Origin: Sycon ciliatum
Taxonomy: Eukaryota > Porifera > Calcarea > Leucosolenida > Sycettidae
Assembly: GCF_964019385.1 (NCBI RefSeq)
Contig: NC_088653.1
Span: forward strand, 13,457,154-13,521,153
Direction of reading: 5' to 3'
DNA length: 64,000 nucleotides
The position numbers and the translations under genes are program-made. How positions within the stretch are numbered: the first letter of the stretch is position 1; each line of letters starts with the position of its first letter. Below are positions 44,036 to 54,905 of this stretch, one piece after another. The notes below the pieces were generated by a model. The model was not told where the DNA came from. It did no database searches and worked only from the letters and a program-made list of their open reading frames with translations.

Positions 44036-47000
44036 GTGTGGGCCACACTCGCTATGACAGAAGATGGCGAGGTGGACACCAAGTATAGCTCCGATATAGG
44101 AAAAATGTCCCCGGTGCTGCAAGCAATGGCAAAGCAGGTAATCTTGGAGCAATGCGGACCTGAGATGAAGACGTACCTGGTCGAACGGCAGTGCTACGGG
44201 ATGTCACTGCGCCAGGTACAGGAGTACGGCGCGTCTTACCAGGTCGCGCACGGACGACAGGGTGATAGTGCCAGGAAGCCAGTAGAACGGTCCGTGCCAA
44301 GGCCCACGGCGTCGGCACAGTGCATGGCGATATCGGTCGCAGATGCAGAGAAGCAGCTAAAGTCGCTGCCACAGGAAGGAAGAAAGGGTTTTCTGCAGCG
44401 AGAGAGACTCTGCTGGAACTGCCTTAAGTATGGCCATATGGCCAGAGAATGTCGGTCAGGCTCGAGATGCACGAAATGCCAGAGGAAACACCACCTGCTA
44501 ATACATGATGTGTTGGATAGAGCAGGTTACAGCCGGGAGAAACCGACTGAGATAATTACGCAGACGAATGTTGGGTCGTGCTGTCTACACTCGCCAAGTG
44601 TGCGGCTGATGACCGGAGTGGCACGAGTTGAGGGAAGAACTCGAAACGCGAAGGTTCGCGTGTTCCTGGACTCGGGTGCTGAGGCGTCATTCGTGACTGC
44701 AGCGTTGGTGTCAGCAATCGATGCAGAACACGTTGGGGTTGAAAATGTAGAGGTGAAGCCGTTCGGCACGGAACCAACCCAACAGCGCATGGATAAGTAC
44801 GTCATCACGATCCAGGGTAGCTCGGCTAGCATTCGGGTACGCGCGTTCGTGAAACCAACGCTTGAGCTGGACCTGAAGTGCGCAAGTCCGCAGACCATTG
44901 CGCAGTGGCACAGTTGGGGAGTAGAGCTGAGTGACAAGCCTCGACAAGGGACATCAGACGAAATACATATGCTGATTGGTGCAGACTATATCAACGCGGT
45001 ACTGCACAGCAAGAAGGAAGTTAATGGTGAGACGGTGTGGAACACAGAGATAGGTAATGTATTATCTGGTCCAGCGTCTGCACCAAGTCGAAACAGTCAG
45101 CCGTTGACCGTGTCATGTGTCACAGCCCACATTGAACAACTATGGCAGTTGGATGAACCTCCAGAACAACATCAGCACCTGCCATCGTTCCCGCTATGTC
45201 GCCAGGGCAGCGGGTACCAAGTGGGTCTCTTGTGGCGAAATGAGCGTCGCCCAACGGATAACTTTGCTCAAGCTAGAGTCATCGCAACGCGGCTTCTTGA
45301 AAAGCTGAAGAGTAATGGGAAGCGTGCGCTCTATGATGATGTGCTGATCAGGGAGTACCGCGAGCTTGGAGCAATTGAGCTGGAGCCATGTGAGAGCAAT
45401 GCCGGGTACTATGTACCGTATCATGGTGTATTCCGCGAGCACGCTGCAACCACGAAGTTAAGAGTGGTGTTCAATGCCTCGGCGACGGCTCCCGATGGCA
45501 AGTCGTTGAACGACATGGTTGACCCTGGACCGTCGCTATTGCCGAGTCTCGCAGGTATGCTATTACGGTTCCGTGAATATAAGAGCGCGTTGCAAGCGGA
45601 CATCCGCAAGGCTTTCTTCATGGTCGCGGTTAATCCCGAAGACCGTCCGTACCTGCGTTTCTTGTGGCCCGGTCGAAGCGACAGCGATGAACTGTTAACC
45701 TGGAGGCTAACGAAACTGCCATTTGGCGTAAACTGCTCGCCGTACATGCTTACTGCGGTGATTCAGCATCACTTGAAGGAGCTACGGGCGTTGTCTGCAC
45801 CCAAAGAGCGAGATCGTATTGATCTCTTGCTCACGAGTTTCTACGTTGACGATTTGGTCTCTAGTGTCTCAAATGCCTCGGAAGCCAAGGAAATGCAAGA
45901 GTTTAGCGTGCGTGTGCTTACGGATGCTGGCATGGAGTTACGCAAGTGGCTAGGCAACGGAATCCCGTGCGACCCAGAGGCCGGAGATAAAGTCCTCGGT
46001 CTGAAATGGAAATCCGGTGATGACTTGCTCAGCATAGCAGCGCTAGGCGAGTCCGATAGGCCGTCTGTTTGGACCCGGCGATCCCTACTCAAGTGTGTTG
46101 CATCAGTGTTTGATCCGCTAGGTCTAGCAGCACCAGCAGTTGTGCCGGGAAAGATAATGCTACAGCAACCCTGGAAAGTCGGAGGCGACTGGGATGATAT
46201 GTTGCCTGATGGCATCGCAGCCGCATATGCGCAATGGTGGGGAGAGTTGGCCGAAGTGGTGAGCATTGACATACCACGTTGGATTTGCTGCAATCTTGAC
46301 ACGCCGATTGCGCTTCATGCCTTCGCCGATGCCAGTGAGAAAGCGTTTGGATGTTGTTTGTATGCAGTCGTCAATGGACAGTCGCACTTGGTATTTGCCA
46401 AGGCCAAAGTGGCACCTGTGTCTCCGCCCACGTTAGCCCGCCTTGAGTTACAAGCAGTATGTCTAGCGGCTCGCTACGCTGAGTTTGTGGTGAAGGAGCT
46501 GCGTGTGACCGTCACGCAAGTCTTTGGCTGGACTGACAGTCTCACTACCGTTCATTGGATCAGTAATCCATCGTACAAATGGAAAACATTTGTGGCTAAC
46601 CGCGTCAGTCAAGTCCAAGAGATATCGAAGAAGGTCGGCATTGTGTGGAACCATTGCCCGGGCCTTCACAACCCAGCAGATTTACCGTCGCGTGGGAGTA
46701 GTGTACAGCAGATCCGTAGTCCGTTCTGGAGGGGCGGACCAACCTGGATCACCGAGCCCAATGACTGGACCACAGCATCCTCAACCGCAGCTACAGATGA
46801 GTCCAGTGTAGAAGTACGAGTGTCAGCCACCACCTGTAGTCGAGAATCTGATAAGGAATGGTGGCTCCAATTCAGTAAATGGTCGAGGGCACAGGGCATG
46901 GTGACTCGGATGTTGCAGTGGAAGCACACTGAGCCTCGTGCTGAACTCTATTTTGCAGCAGACAAAGTATTGTACCGCATCGTTCAAGCCGCATGTTTCG

Positions 47001-47836
47001 TTGAGGATCTTGAGCTGATCAAGCAAGGTCAACCAGTGAAGCCCGGGTCGAAGGTGTATCAGCTTGCACCGTTTCTGGATGAGCATGGAGTGCTCAGAGC
47101 CGGGGGACGACTTCAGCACAGCGAGTTGGCGTATGGAGCCAAGCACCCAGTCCTGTTAGGCAAACATCATCTGACCGAGTTGCTGTTGGAGAAAAAGCAT
47201 GTTGAAAGGATGCACCAAGGTGTAGAAGGAGTCTTGTCGTTCATCCGTCAGAAATTCTGGATTATCGGTGGTCGACGAGCGCTACGCAACATTACTCAGC
47301 GATGTGTTACATGCCGCCGCTACAAGGCTAAGGCTGCCTCAAAAGTCTGCCCGCCGCTGCCAGAAGACCGAGTTGTTCACGAGAGGCCGTTCGCAACTAC
47401 CGGCATCGACTATGCTGGTCCGTTGTACGTGCGCCGTGGTGAGTCATCTCCGAAGGTATGGATAGCATTGTTTGTGTGTGCCACCACCAGAGCAGTTCAC
47501 TTGGAGGTGGTCGATAGTTTAAGTACCGAGTCATTCTGGATGGCATTTCGGAAGTTTGTCGTGAGACGTAGTTTGCCGTCTCGGATCAGGTCTGACAACG
47601 CTACAACGTTCAAGGCGGCATCTGACAAACTGAGTGTGCCATGGATGTTCAATCCTCCAGCTGCACCATGGCATGGAGGCTTCTATGAGCGAATGGTTGG
47701 TACAGTGAAGAGTGCCTTGAAAAAGGTAATGGGAAAAGCGTTTCTGAAGGTCCAGGAGCTTGAGACCCGTTTGCATGAGGTTGAAGCAGTGGTGAATAGT
47801 CGTCCGCTAACTTATGTGTCTGATAGCCTGGAATAA
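44036..47836 (+). CDS. BEL/Pao 2 pol polyprotein (1266 codons)
   Basis: This is a long open frame in the gag frame. Domains in order: a zinc knuckle CWNCLKYGHMARECRSG (about 127-143) with CTKCQRKHH; an aspartic protease VFLDSGAEASFV (about 209-220); a BEL spacer with LIGADYINAVL; RT with VVFNASATAPDGKSLND, FGVNCSPYML and catalytic FYVDDLVSS (about 602-610); RNase H with LHAFADASEKAFGCCLY and GWTDSLTTVHWI; an HHCC integrase region (H...C-V-T-C); and an integrase core with TGIDYAGPLYV, SDNATTF and WHGGFYERMVG. It ends at a stop at 47834 caused by a frameshift, since the C-terminal domain follows in another frame. Confidence 0.9.
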   Translation: MWATLAMTEDGEVDTKYSSDIGKMSPVLQAMAKQVILEQCGPEMKTYLVERQCYGMSLRQVQEYGASYQVAHGRQGDSARKPVERSVPRPTASAQCMAISVADAEKQLKSLPQEGRKGFLQRERLCWNCLKYGHMARECRSGSRCTKCQRKHHLLIHDVLDRAGYSREKPTEIITQTNVGSCCLHSPSVRLMTGVARVEGRTRNAKVRVFLDSGAEASFVTAALVSAIDAEHVGVENVEVKPFGTEPTQQRMDKYVITIQGSSASIRVRAFVKPTLELDLKCASPQTIAQWHSWGVELSDKPRQGTSDEIHMLIGADYINAVLHSKKEVNGETVWNTEIGNVLSGPASAPSRNSQPLTVSCVTAHIEQLWQLDEPPEQHQHLPSFPLCRQGSGYQVGLLWRNERRPTDNFAQARVIATRLLEKLKSNGKRALYDDVLIREYRELGAIELEPCESNAGYYVPYHGVFREHAATTKLRVVFNASATAPDGKSLNDMVDPGPSLLPSLAGMLLRFREYKSALQADIRKAFFMVAVNPEDRPYLRFLWPGRSDSDELLTWRLTKLPFGVNCSPYMLTAVIQHHLKELRALSAPKERDRIDLLLTSFYVDDLVSSVSNASEAKEMQEFSVRVLTDAGMELRKWLGNGIPCDPEAGDKVLGLKWKSGDDLLSIAALGESDRPSVWTRRSLLKCVASVFDPLGLAAPAVVPGKIMLQQPWKVGGDWDDMLPDGIAAAYAQWWGELAEVVSIDIPRWICCNLDTPIALHAFADASEKAFGCCLYAVVNGQSHLVFAKAKVAPVSPPTLARLELQAVCLAARYAEFVVKELRVTVTQVFGWTDSLTTVHWISNPSYKWKTFVANRVSQVQEISKKVGIVWNHCPGLHNPADLPSRGSSVQQIRSPFWRGGPTWITEPNDWTTASSTAATDESSVEVRVSATTCSRESDKEWWLQFSKWSRAQGMVTRMLQWKHTEPRAELYFAADKVLYRIVQAACFVEDLELIKQGQPVKPGSKVYQLAPFLDEHGVLRAGGRLQHSELAYGAKHPVLLGKHHLTELLLEKKHVERMHQGVEGVLSFIRQKFWIIGGRRALRNITQRCVTCRRYKAKAASKVCPPLPEDRVVHERPFATTGIDYAGPLYVRRGESSPKVWIALFVCATTRAVHLEVVDSLSTESFWMAFRKFVVRRSLPSRIRSDNATTFKAASDKLSVPWMFNPPAAPWHGGFYERMVGTVKSALKKVMGKAFLKVQELETRLHEVEAVVNSRPLTYVSDSLE

Positions 47837-47847
47837 CCTCTGCAATA

Positions 47848-48351
47848 ATGATGGGTAACATCTGGATGTCGTCAGAGAAGCCAGCAGGTACCCTGGACGC
47901 TGCGCAGATGTCATCGAGATTGCGTTACCTCAGTCGGACACTGGAGCATGTCAAGAATCGTTGGGAGGTGGAGTACCTAAGTCAGCTGAACAAGCACCAA
48001 CAGACCATGTCGCGCCCTTTAGCTATGGGTGATGTTGTCTTTGTTCTCGATGATACTAAGCGCAAACAGTTCTGGCGTTTGGGACGGATCATCGAGTTAT
48101 TCCCTGGTCGAGATGGTAAGCGTCGTGTTGCCAAGGTTAAGTTGAGTACCAGTACCCTGTTGAGGCCGATCCAAAGGTTAGTGCCATTAGAAGTATCGTC
48201 ACAGGACGTGGCCCCTGGGCTTGCCGATACCGCTCAACCTGCTATCGTCCCTCAGCAGCCAGCGTATGAACCGTCAGCACCTTTACCACCACCACGGCAG
48301 CAGGAGATGACGCTTTCTGGGCGCGTAGTCAGAGCCCCGGATCGTTTTTGA
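47848..48351 (+). pseudogene. BEL/Pao 2 pol C-terminal domain
   Basis: This frame carries the small domain that follows BEL integrases: SSRLRYLSRTLEHVKNRW, MGDVVFVLDDTKRKQFW and RLGRIIELFPG, then a Pro-rich end. It lies in a different frame from the main pol, just after an indel near 47834. Confidence 0.8.
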
Positions 48352-48399
48352 CTTGTGTGCATTGTTGTACGGCGGTGAGAAGCCCTTTGGTGGGGAGAA

Positions 48400-48739
48400 T
48401 GTTGTAAACCACCAGTTCTCAATTGGGAAAGGCCTTCGCGCTTATGGCATTGTATTCGTTGAAATGTTGTATTTCGACTCCGCCGTACCGTTGATGTTGC
48501 TGCATGGCATACGCTATATGCGTTGTGTGCGTTTTGCTGTATACGCTGTTATGTCCAGTTTTACATGCTTATGTTTTGCATGTACGTTGTTTTTGCAAGC
48601 TATAAATAGCTGGTGTTATTAGTGTTCATTGTTAATTATTCGATGAAGTGAAATATACTGTCTAAAGGAAAAGAGTTGTCCTCGTGCCATGTGGTCGTAC
48701 GATCCTGACAATTTAGAGAATCTCAGAGGGTTCACAACA
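48400..48739 (+). repeat. 3' LTR of BEL/Pao 2
   Basis: Same ends as the 5' LTR. The preceding GGTGGGGAGAA is the likely polypurine tract and is identical before the 3' LTR at 57260. GTAAT follows as target duplication. Confidence 0.92.
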
Positions 48740-48744
48740 GTAAT

Positions 48745-49355
48745 ATATAACCATTGTTGTTGTTATTGTTGTTGTTCCTGTCGTTGTTAAATCTTCTGTT
48801 CCCAGGGTCTTCGCCGGTGCTTGACATCCAGTACTGTAATAATTCATACTAATTAGCCGTTGATCGTCTAGGTCTTTGAATGGTTATCGTGTTGTTTTCT
48901 CTGTTGAATTCCGTTCCCTTCCGCCTTCTTTCTCCTTGGTCATTTTCAGTGCTTACCTCTTCCATATTCGCCTGTTCCACCGACCCCACAGACCCAGCCC
49001 CAGCACCGCCGATGACAGGTGCAGGTGGCGGTTCAGGGGGAGGCAACGGCAACGACGGCGATGGGCGCATCACCTCATCGCAGCGTCCACTTTGGTCTTG
49101 AGCCGGATGTTGTTGTGGTGTACTCTCTTGTGTTGTTATCGTGCATTGTGTTGTGGTGACAATTTGCACATTATCCATCTCCACGGTTCTCGATACGGGT
49201 AACGGAGGCACTATTGCCGACGACGGCAATTGTGCTAACGATGGCTGTGACCGAGGATTCTTAGGTGGCCTGCCGCGTTTGGGCCGCAGCGCCCGTGCCG
49301 AGCCAGTCAGCATGTGCAGTGGGACGTGCTGCTTGATACGTGCGTTCAGATGTTG
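48745..49355 (-). mobile_element. Penelope-like element 2, GIY-YIG end and tail
   Basis: On the minus strand the sequence encodes LNARIKQHVPLHM, then an AT-hook-like RPKRGRPPKNP and a Pro-rich tail, paralleling 38790-39250. It joins across the BEL insertion to 42611-43074. Upstream (toward 49355) it is cut off by an LTR fragment; the RT is absent. Confidence 0.7.
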
Positions 49356-49356
49356 A

Positions 49357-49646
49357 AGACAATTTATTCTCAGCAGTATATTTTGACTTCGATCGACTAA
49401 CAATAATGAACGATGAATAACTAACACTAAAACCACCAGGTAGTGATACCGTGAAAATGACAGCCTATATGAGAAAAGAACACGCATACAACATACAACT
49501 ACAGCGCACACAGCAAACCGCACATAGCGCCTGTAGCGTACACCACGTCGTAAAGATCAGCGGTACGCCGGAGTCGGGATACAACTGCATTGAAACGAAC
49601 ACAATGTCACAAGCGAGAAGTCCCTTCACTCTTGAGAACTTGTGGT
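49357..49646 (-). mobile_element. Diverged BEL-type LTR fragment
   Basis: The reverse complement aligns with most of the 55829 LTR (TTCTCGCTTGTGACATTGTG, then the ACCGCTGATCTTTACGACG region, then AATATACTG) but lacks its last 60 or so bases. It adjoins the Penelope-like tail, and a 224-codon frame on the minus strand runs through both. Confidence 0.7.
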
Positions 49647-50574
49647 GTTAGTGTGTAGAATGTGCATTTCTATGGAAAAATACTGTCACGATTCGTGTAA
49701 GACTAAGACACGCTACCACCCTCTTGGATCAAGCCGCAGATGCAGCTCCTAAGCGGTGGGAGTTGAGTAGATCACACTTATCACAAAGTGGTAAAAGACC
49801 GAAATTCCCATTCACTGCATACATTATTCCTTCGTGCCAGGCCTTGAGTTACCAATTAACTGTGGGTCGCAGCAAGGCTTGAAAAACCCTTCCGCTTCCA
49901 AGCAGGACTTGATCCTGTTACCCTCTGTTTTTCAATCATGGTCTTAGACCATCCCAAATTGCCTGCCACTATCCCTGCCGTTATGTGTGCATATTTGTAT
50001 TGCAACATTGGGAGTGCTCACCGTAGCTGTTTTGAAACAAGTATGCCACAGCTTTGTCACAAACAAGAAACACTGTTCCTTACCATCACCGGATTAGCGC
50101 TAAACATGTTAAACAGTGGAACATATCCCGAGAAAGGAATACTCCCTGACAGGTGGGAAGGTGGTACGTAAATGGGGCAGCGATATGGTGTGCTGCAATT
50201 CTCAGATATAGCTAGGTGTTGCCTTCGCATGCAGAGGTGATTCCAGCTTTGCACCCTACACATGGGGGTCGCTCACAGCCCAGTGTTGACAAGTCTAAGA
50301 CTGTACAACGCACGACATGTACCTAAATGACCCTCTCCTGTACAGTCGATTGGCTATGCCATCCACGAGGTTGCCATAATTGTACACTGCTGACTCAGAA
50401 ACTAAATCCGTCGCCTACACGCACACGGTTTTTCAAAATTCTGCCCAAGAAACTGCTCTTTCCCAAGTCATTGGTTCAGTTAAACCAAGACTGCGTACAT
50501 GCATAGCTTCACCCAAAGTAGCTTACAAGACTAAACTGAGAGTTACAAATTATCACCTCACCTTAGGTTTCAAC
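49647..50574 (+). repeat. Far-upstream unit flank of copy G
   Basis: This matches 28725-29864 in order, with deletions. 50120-50330 also corresponds to parts of 55370-55560 and, inverted, 2870-3100. No gene is supported. Confidence 0.65.
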
Positions 50575-50731
50575 TATAAGTACTTGGTGTCGTGAGAATA
50601 GCAGTCTGTTTTCATCTGAATCGTTGAAGGAGCATATTTTGAAAAAGCTCAGATACGGCGAATATTGTCATAGAGATTGAGACTCTTATAAAGCAAGACA
50701 GCACGTTGCTTGTGTCTGACCAAGAATCAGT
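50575..50731 (+). promoter_or_regulatory. Core promoter and leader of copy G
   Basis: TATAAG lies at 50575-50580, 157 nt before the family ATG at 50732. The initiator position reads TCTGTTTTCATCTG, one change from the other copies. Confidence 0.6.
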
Positions 50732-51835
50732 ATGGTATGTTTCGAACTGAAACTCGAAATAGAACATCCATAGCCGATGAGTCGTGACCGAGTCCCTTGT
50801 CTGACTCTGAATTTGAAGTTCAGTCCCGATTTATCGACATATAATTATGACAAAGTCAACCTGATCGAATTCCGATTTGTAGCTTTCAACATTCAATTTT
50901 CTAGTGGAGCAGCGGAAACCCGTGTTCCTTTCAATACAGAGAACTTCAGACGCGCATTGGGAGAATTTCCATCCCTTTCAGGATTCGCCATTGAATATGA
51001 AAACTACGTGGATGTGAACGTATCTGCAATTAATTGCCAAGGTCACTGGATTGCGAGTATCGCCGAGGAGCTATGTGCCTGGCAGAAGCTAGTACTACGG
51101 AGTCGAGTGGCCACATGCAAACTGCGGGTAAGTCCATCAACATCCGAGAACCTCTCACCAAGTCAATTGTACCAGACATCCATCGTGAATGTTGTCCAGC
51201 GGGTAGCTCCAGAGACTTTTTGTAGGTGTATGTCTAGTTTGGTTCGAGGGGTTCATCCGTGGAAAGAGAGTTTGTGTCTACACTATAATTCACATCTAAC
51301 AAAAAATCCTGATAGGATGTATTACTTTCACTTCGCAATCATCTGTGAACACTGTAGTGACAAATACAAAATGCAGTTGGACTTCCAATGTATCAGACGG
51401 TTAGTGCCTAGTGTGTTTGCTATTGCGCTAAAATTATCATTTCCGATGCATGCATTTACATTTAATTTCTGTATAAAGTTTCACATCTGGTTTCACATTT
51501 GTACAGATTGCTCACTACTCATAACTTCTGTTGTGAGATACATCCTGAATATCTTGGCGGATTACCACTCATTCTTGCCAACTTTTTACAGCCCACATCA
51601 CGAATGTTGGCAGTTTCATCTGGCTGCGGATAGAAGAGAGAGTTCGTCAGATTCCCTGGAAAATCTAATCGAAAGCCATTTTCTAAATTTCTATGTTCGT
51701 AATCATCTTTCCTGGAGTGATATCACTCTTAAGATTCCTTTTCCACAAACCACGGAGTCTATTAATCCTTTCCCGAAAAATGCACGTTATACAACCGGTG
51801 GCAGACCTCTCTCACGGCTTTTTCCTAAACCATGA
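50732..51835 (+). CDS. Intronless unknown-family protein, copy G, stop at codon 14
   Basis: The family ATG at 50732 opens 13 codons and then meets TAG (50771-50773) where D has TGG (Trp 14). An in-frame ATG at 50777 starts 352 codons that run to the family end with all later motifs: VPFNTENFRRALGEFP, NCQGHW, ELCAW, LSPSQLYQTS, CEHCS, a duplicated FHIW-FHIC segment, CTDC, ADYHSFLPT (Cys replaced by Tyr) with SPHHEC, and SRLFPKP. It could give a product lacking 15 N-terminal residues, or be in early decay. The metal-type motif is altered at one Cys. Confidence 0.7.
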
Positions 51836-52785
51836 ACGTGACAACGGATTAATGAATATTTCCCTGCACGATTGCGACCTTGCAGTTGCATGTCCTGTAC
51901 GAGCCGTATATTTATTTTATTCAAATACCACAAACGGTAGGATTGTGTTGCATTCGTTTACTTTCTTCTCTTATTGCGTTACATTTATTTTGATATTCCT
52001 GTTAATCCCTTTTTGAGTGAGAACGGATACATTTGGAGTTATACTTTTACAGATGTCATTGCAACGTGTGCACTTGGGAACTTGTGGAAATCATGGATTA
52101 TAGGTGAATATGGTAGTAGTGCAGAAGGTGAAGTGTGAATGGTCATCATCCCGTAGCGGGGAAAGGGGGATGGGTGGGGGGGGGGGGGAGGAGGGGGCGG
52201 GGAGATGCGATCAGGTGTGTACGATTTCCTTATCTACACCAGACATTGGTAACTTTCGGCTTGAAGACTCTGGCAAGGGTTGTTCGGGCCTGGTTCGAGT
52301 TCGCTTTGGAAAAAATATTTTTCATTGCTTTCAGGGCCGACCCCTTATGCTCTGTGCTGCACCGCCGAGCCCACAAAGGACGATACCGACCATTCTGTCA
52401 GTAGATTGATTTGGGATAGATGGGTAACTAACCAATGGTCGTAGATAGCAAATTTGTTGGCTCATGTAAATTTCCTCGTCAGGATGCTACAAGCTAGCTG
52501 TAACGTATAACTATAGTTTCCGTTTCTCCCTACTCTACGTACTAACTGCGTCTCTCGGTGTTGAGCAATTTTATATTTTGTAATGGCATCAGCTTGTCTA
52601 GCGTTTGGTTGTGTTGTATGGTGGTCCAAAAATTACAAATATGGTAAATCTAGGGGACATTACGTAATGCTGACGCTCACACATGCTCACATCCACAATC
52701 TCACCTACACTCGCATGACTGTATGCATAAACGTACAAAAACAGCGTTCATGGAAGGCAGGTGTGAGGATTGGTTGAACCATGAA
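51836..52785 (+). other. 3' flank of copy G with G tract
   Basis: This holds conserved post-stop sequence, a strong G tract at about 52155-52205, the CTACAAGCTAGCTGTAACGT module near 52488 and the ACAGCGTTCATGGAAGGCAG module near 52740. It is the closest counterpart of the copy A flank (871-1447, inverted). Confidence 0.65.
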
Positions 52786-53225
52786 CTATAACAATGGCGG
52801 GAACATGCACTTCATTGCAACATGACAGGACAGTTGCAACAGTTTACATTGCCTAATGTTAACCTTCAGATGCCGAACGGATATCAGGGCCTTCAGCAGC
52901 AGGACGGACGCAGTCCTCCAGTAGCAATACTGAATGATGGCCAGTCGAGGTAAGCCAAGGCCCCTCAGGCCCACGGGTAAATGGAACAGATTTCCTCGAG
53001 AATTCCTCTCCAGCACAACGCTGGAGATCTTCAAAGCTGCAGTGGTAACTGACACAATCGGTCCCTGAGATTGCCGGTTGTATGCCTGCTCAATACCTGC
53101 AACAGTAGCTGATTGCAATGTTTGACAATGGATCCGCACTATTGATCTCAAGCTGAGTATCATATTCCTTGCATACACACTGATTTTATATACACTTGTT
53201 CCCTCTGATATCCCTTATATCTCCG
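52786..53225 (-). repeat. Retroelement relic shared with 27595-28050
   Basis: A minus-strand frame of 130 codons (53178-52786) contains GPIVSVTTAALKISSVVLER and LPVGLRGLGL. These resemble the region near the C-terminus of invertebrate reverse-transcriptase ORFs. No catalytic motif remains. It is absent from the equivalent place beside copy A. Confidence 0.5.
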
Positions 53226-53960
53226 TTAAGTAATTGTCATTGTGAAGAAATTCCCATTTTTTTTTGCGAAACAAAAGTCAGTGAAGGGCCTTTTAGTGCC
53301 TGGTGCAATGCAAAGTGGAATGGGGTGGGGGATGGGTGGTTTTGCTATGGATATCATAATGATGAGAGCTGAAATAGAAGAAATCACATGGAAACGAATT
53401 GTGAAGCAATAGTATCGACGACGGTAGCAAGATAATACACTTTGCCCGTTCAAGAGGCTTTATGATTATACACAGTGAGAAAGTGAGATACCAGGGCACA
53501 AAACTGACAGTTTACTGAGACATTCAACGGCATGGCTCTCTTTCTCTCGCTGCTATTGGCGCGCCTGGTTGTGATGAAGTCGAGACCCAAGGTCGGCAGA
53601 GCATCCCAGACCACGCCACCACTCCCCTTATTCATGGCTCACACATGACGGGTTTACGTGGCTCTAGTAAAGAAAAAAAAATGAGACCTAGCTATAACCC
53701 AGTGCGCAAATCAACAGATTTCCAGCGTGGAAGTTGCTTAGTACCTAGTTTCCATGTGATTTCTTCTGATTTAACTTAATTATGTGAGCTCAATTATATG
53801 TTCAGCTTCTGTCCTATTAAGGTTGATCTGGGAATTCCATTCCACATGTGAAATACAGTTAGCTTATGGCCTGAGACCCCAGATCACGGATGGTCAGCCA
53901 AACCTTTCCTAGTGGGCCTGCCAAGAGAACTGGTGTTCACATTCTCCAGCTTAATGTTCC
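53226..53960 (+). repeat. Block duplicated in inverted orientation at 1-870
   Basis: Its order matches the minus strand of 1-870, except for the segment 53530-53695. That segment is an extra insertion resembling 62870-62985 (ATGAAG-CGAGACC...GGTCGGC-GAGC and an A-rich end), probably the 3' end of the same LINE family. No gene is recognised. Confidence 0.65.
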
Positions 53961-54439
53961 GCTTCAACTCAATGCTGCTCTTTCCACAGATCGTTTTTCA
54001 TGCGCGTCGTCAGTGATGCCCTTGGGCCTTAGCATCTTCTGCAAAATCCACTGTGGCGCGTTCTTGTCCCTGCAGAAAATTGGACGGGATAGCTGTCGTC
54101 TCCTTCTGTCGATTATGTCGGACAGTGGCTCAGTGTTGTGCCTATCGTAAAGCTGGGCATTTGCGATGTTGGCTGGATTGACAACGCCAATAAGCTTTCC
54201 TTGCTGTTTCCCGTGAAATGTGTTGATGAATGCTGCCTGAACCGCCGTGAGCCATCATGCCCCGCAGTTGCACAGCATAACAGTCAGTACCAGTTCGTTA
54301 TACAGCCTGATGCGTCCCTGCTCACCTACGTTTCCGGGCTGCAATCATAGACTGCACACCCGCCCATACCCACTTGACGCAAAGTCTTTTCTCCGCTCCA
54401 TTACCTAAAAATCTGAAATCTGGCTCTGGAAAAATTAGT
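53961..54439. other. No recognisable gene
   Basis: Short frames such as 54138-54350 show no motif I recognise and are not repeated elsewhere in the window. Confidence 0.3.
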
Positions 54440-54905
54440 TTTCACTTTTAGCAGGTTCGGCTTCAATTTCTAAATGATACCTAGGTGCGCTTGGGGCTTG
54501 ACAGCAGCAACTGAGGAGAGGCTCGATTCCTTCCACAGAAGGCAGCTGTGGTCCCTGATTGGCGTCCGTTGGCCACAGTGCATCTCCAATATCAGCGTAT
54601 ACTCCCGCTGTGGTGCGGAACCAATCAGCGCAACGGTCAAGCGTGCCCGATGGAGACTGATGGGCCATGTCCTGCGGCTTCCTGGCGATACCCCGGCAGT
54701 GATGGCAATGAAGGCATACTTTGTATGTCGAGAAGAGTCGTTCCGAGGGCGACCTAGAACAACGTTTGTCACAACCCTGTCCAAGGACTTGGAGAAGAAG
54801 AACATGGGCAAATTAAAGCCAGCAGTGGACCTAGACAGCCTTTGATCTACCGCAGCTAGTCGCGAGGAGTGGAGAGACTTTCGCCGTGCTCTATATTGAG
54901 GAAGG
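54440..54905 (+). mobile_element. LINE RT C-terminal fragment
   Basis: The frame at 54474-54845 encodes TEERLDSFHRRQLWSLIGVR, VKRARWRLMGHVLRLPGDTP and RGRPRTTFVTTL. This is the pattern found after the RT domain in RTE- and Jockey-like ORFs (a W-x-GHVLRMP-type block). A short remainder runs to 54905 after one stop. RT and endonuclease are missing. Confidence 0.75.

Larger units (their letters stand above)
43075..48739 (+). mobile_element. BEL/Pao retrotransposon 2, complete structure
   Basis: LTRs of 340 bp each bound this 5665-bp element. The 5-bp target duplication GTAAT lies at 43070-43074 and 48740-48744. The primer site TGGCGACCACGCCAGGA begins at 43417, and a G-rich stretch precedes the 3' LTR. 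I count about nine differences between the LTRs, so insertion is not very recent. The coding region is damaged by two in-frame TGA codons and one frameshift. Confidence 0.93.

Noticed and set aside
53890-54350. Two short plus-strand frames as candidate exons
   Set aside because: No motif, no convincing splice pairs, and the first part is shared inverted with position 1-50 without frame conservation.
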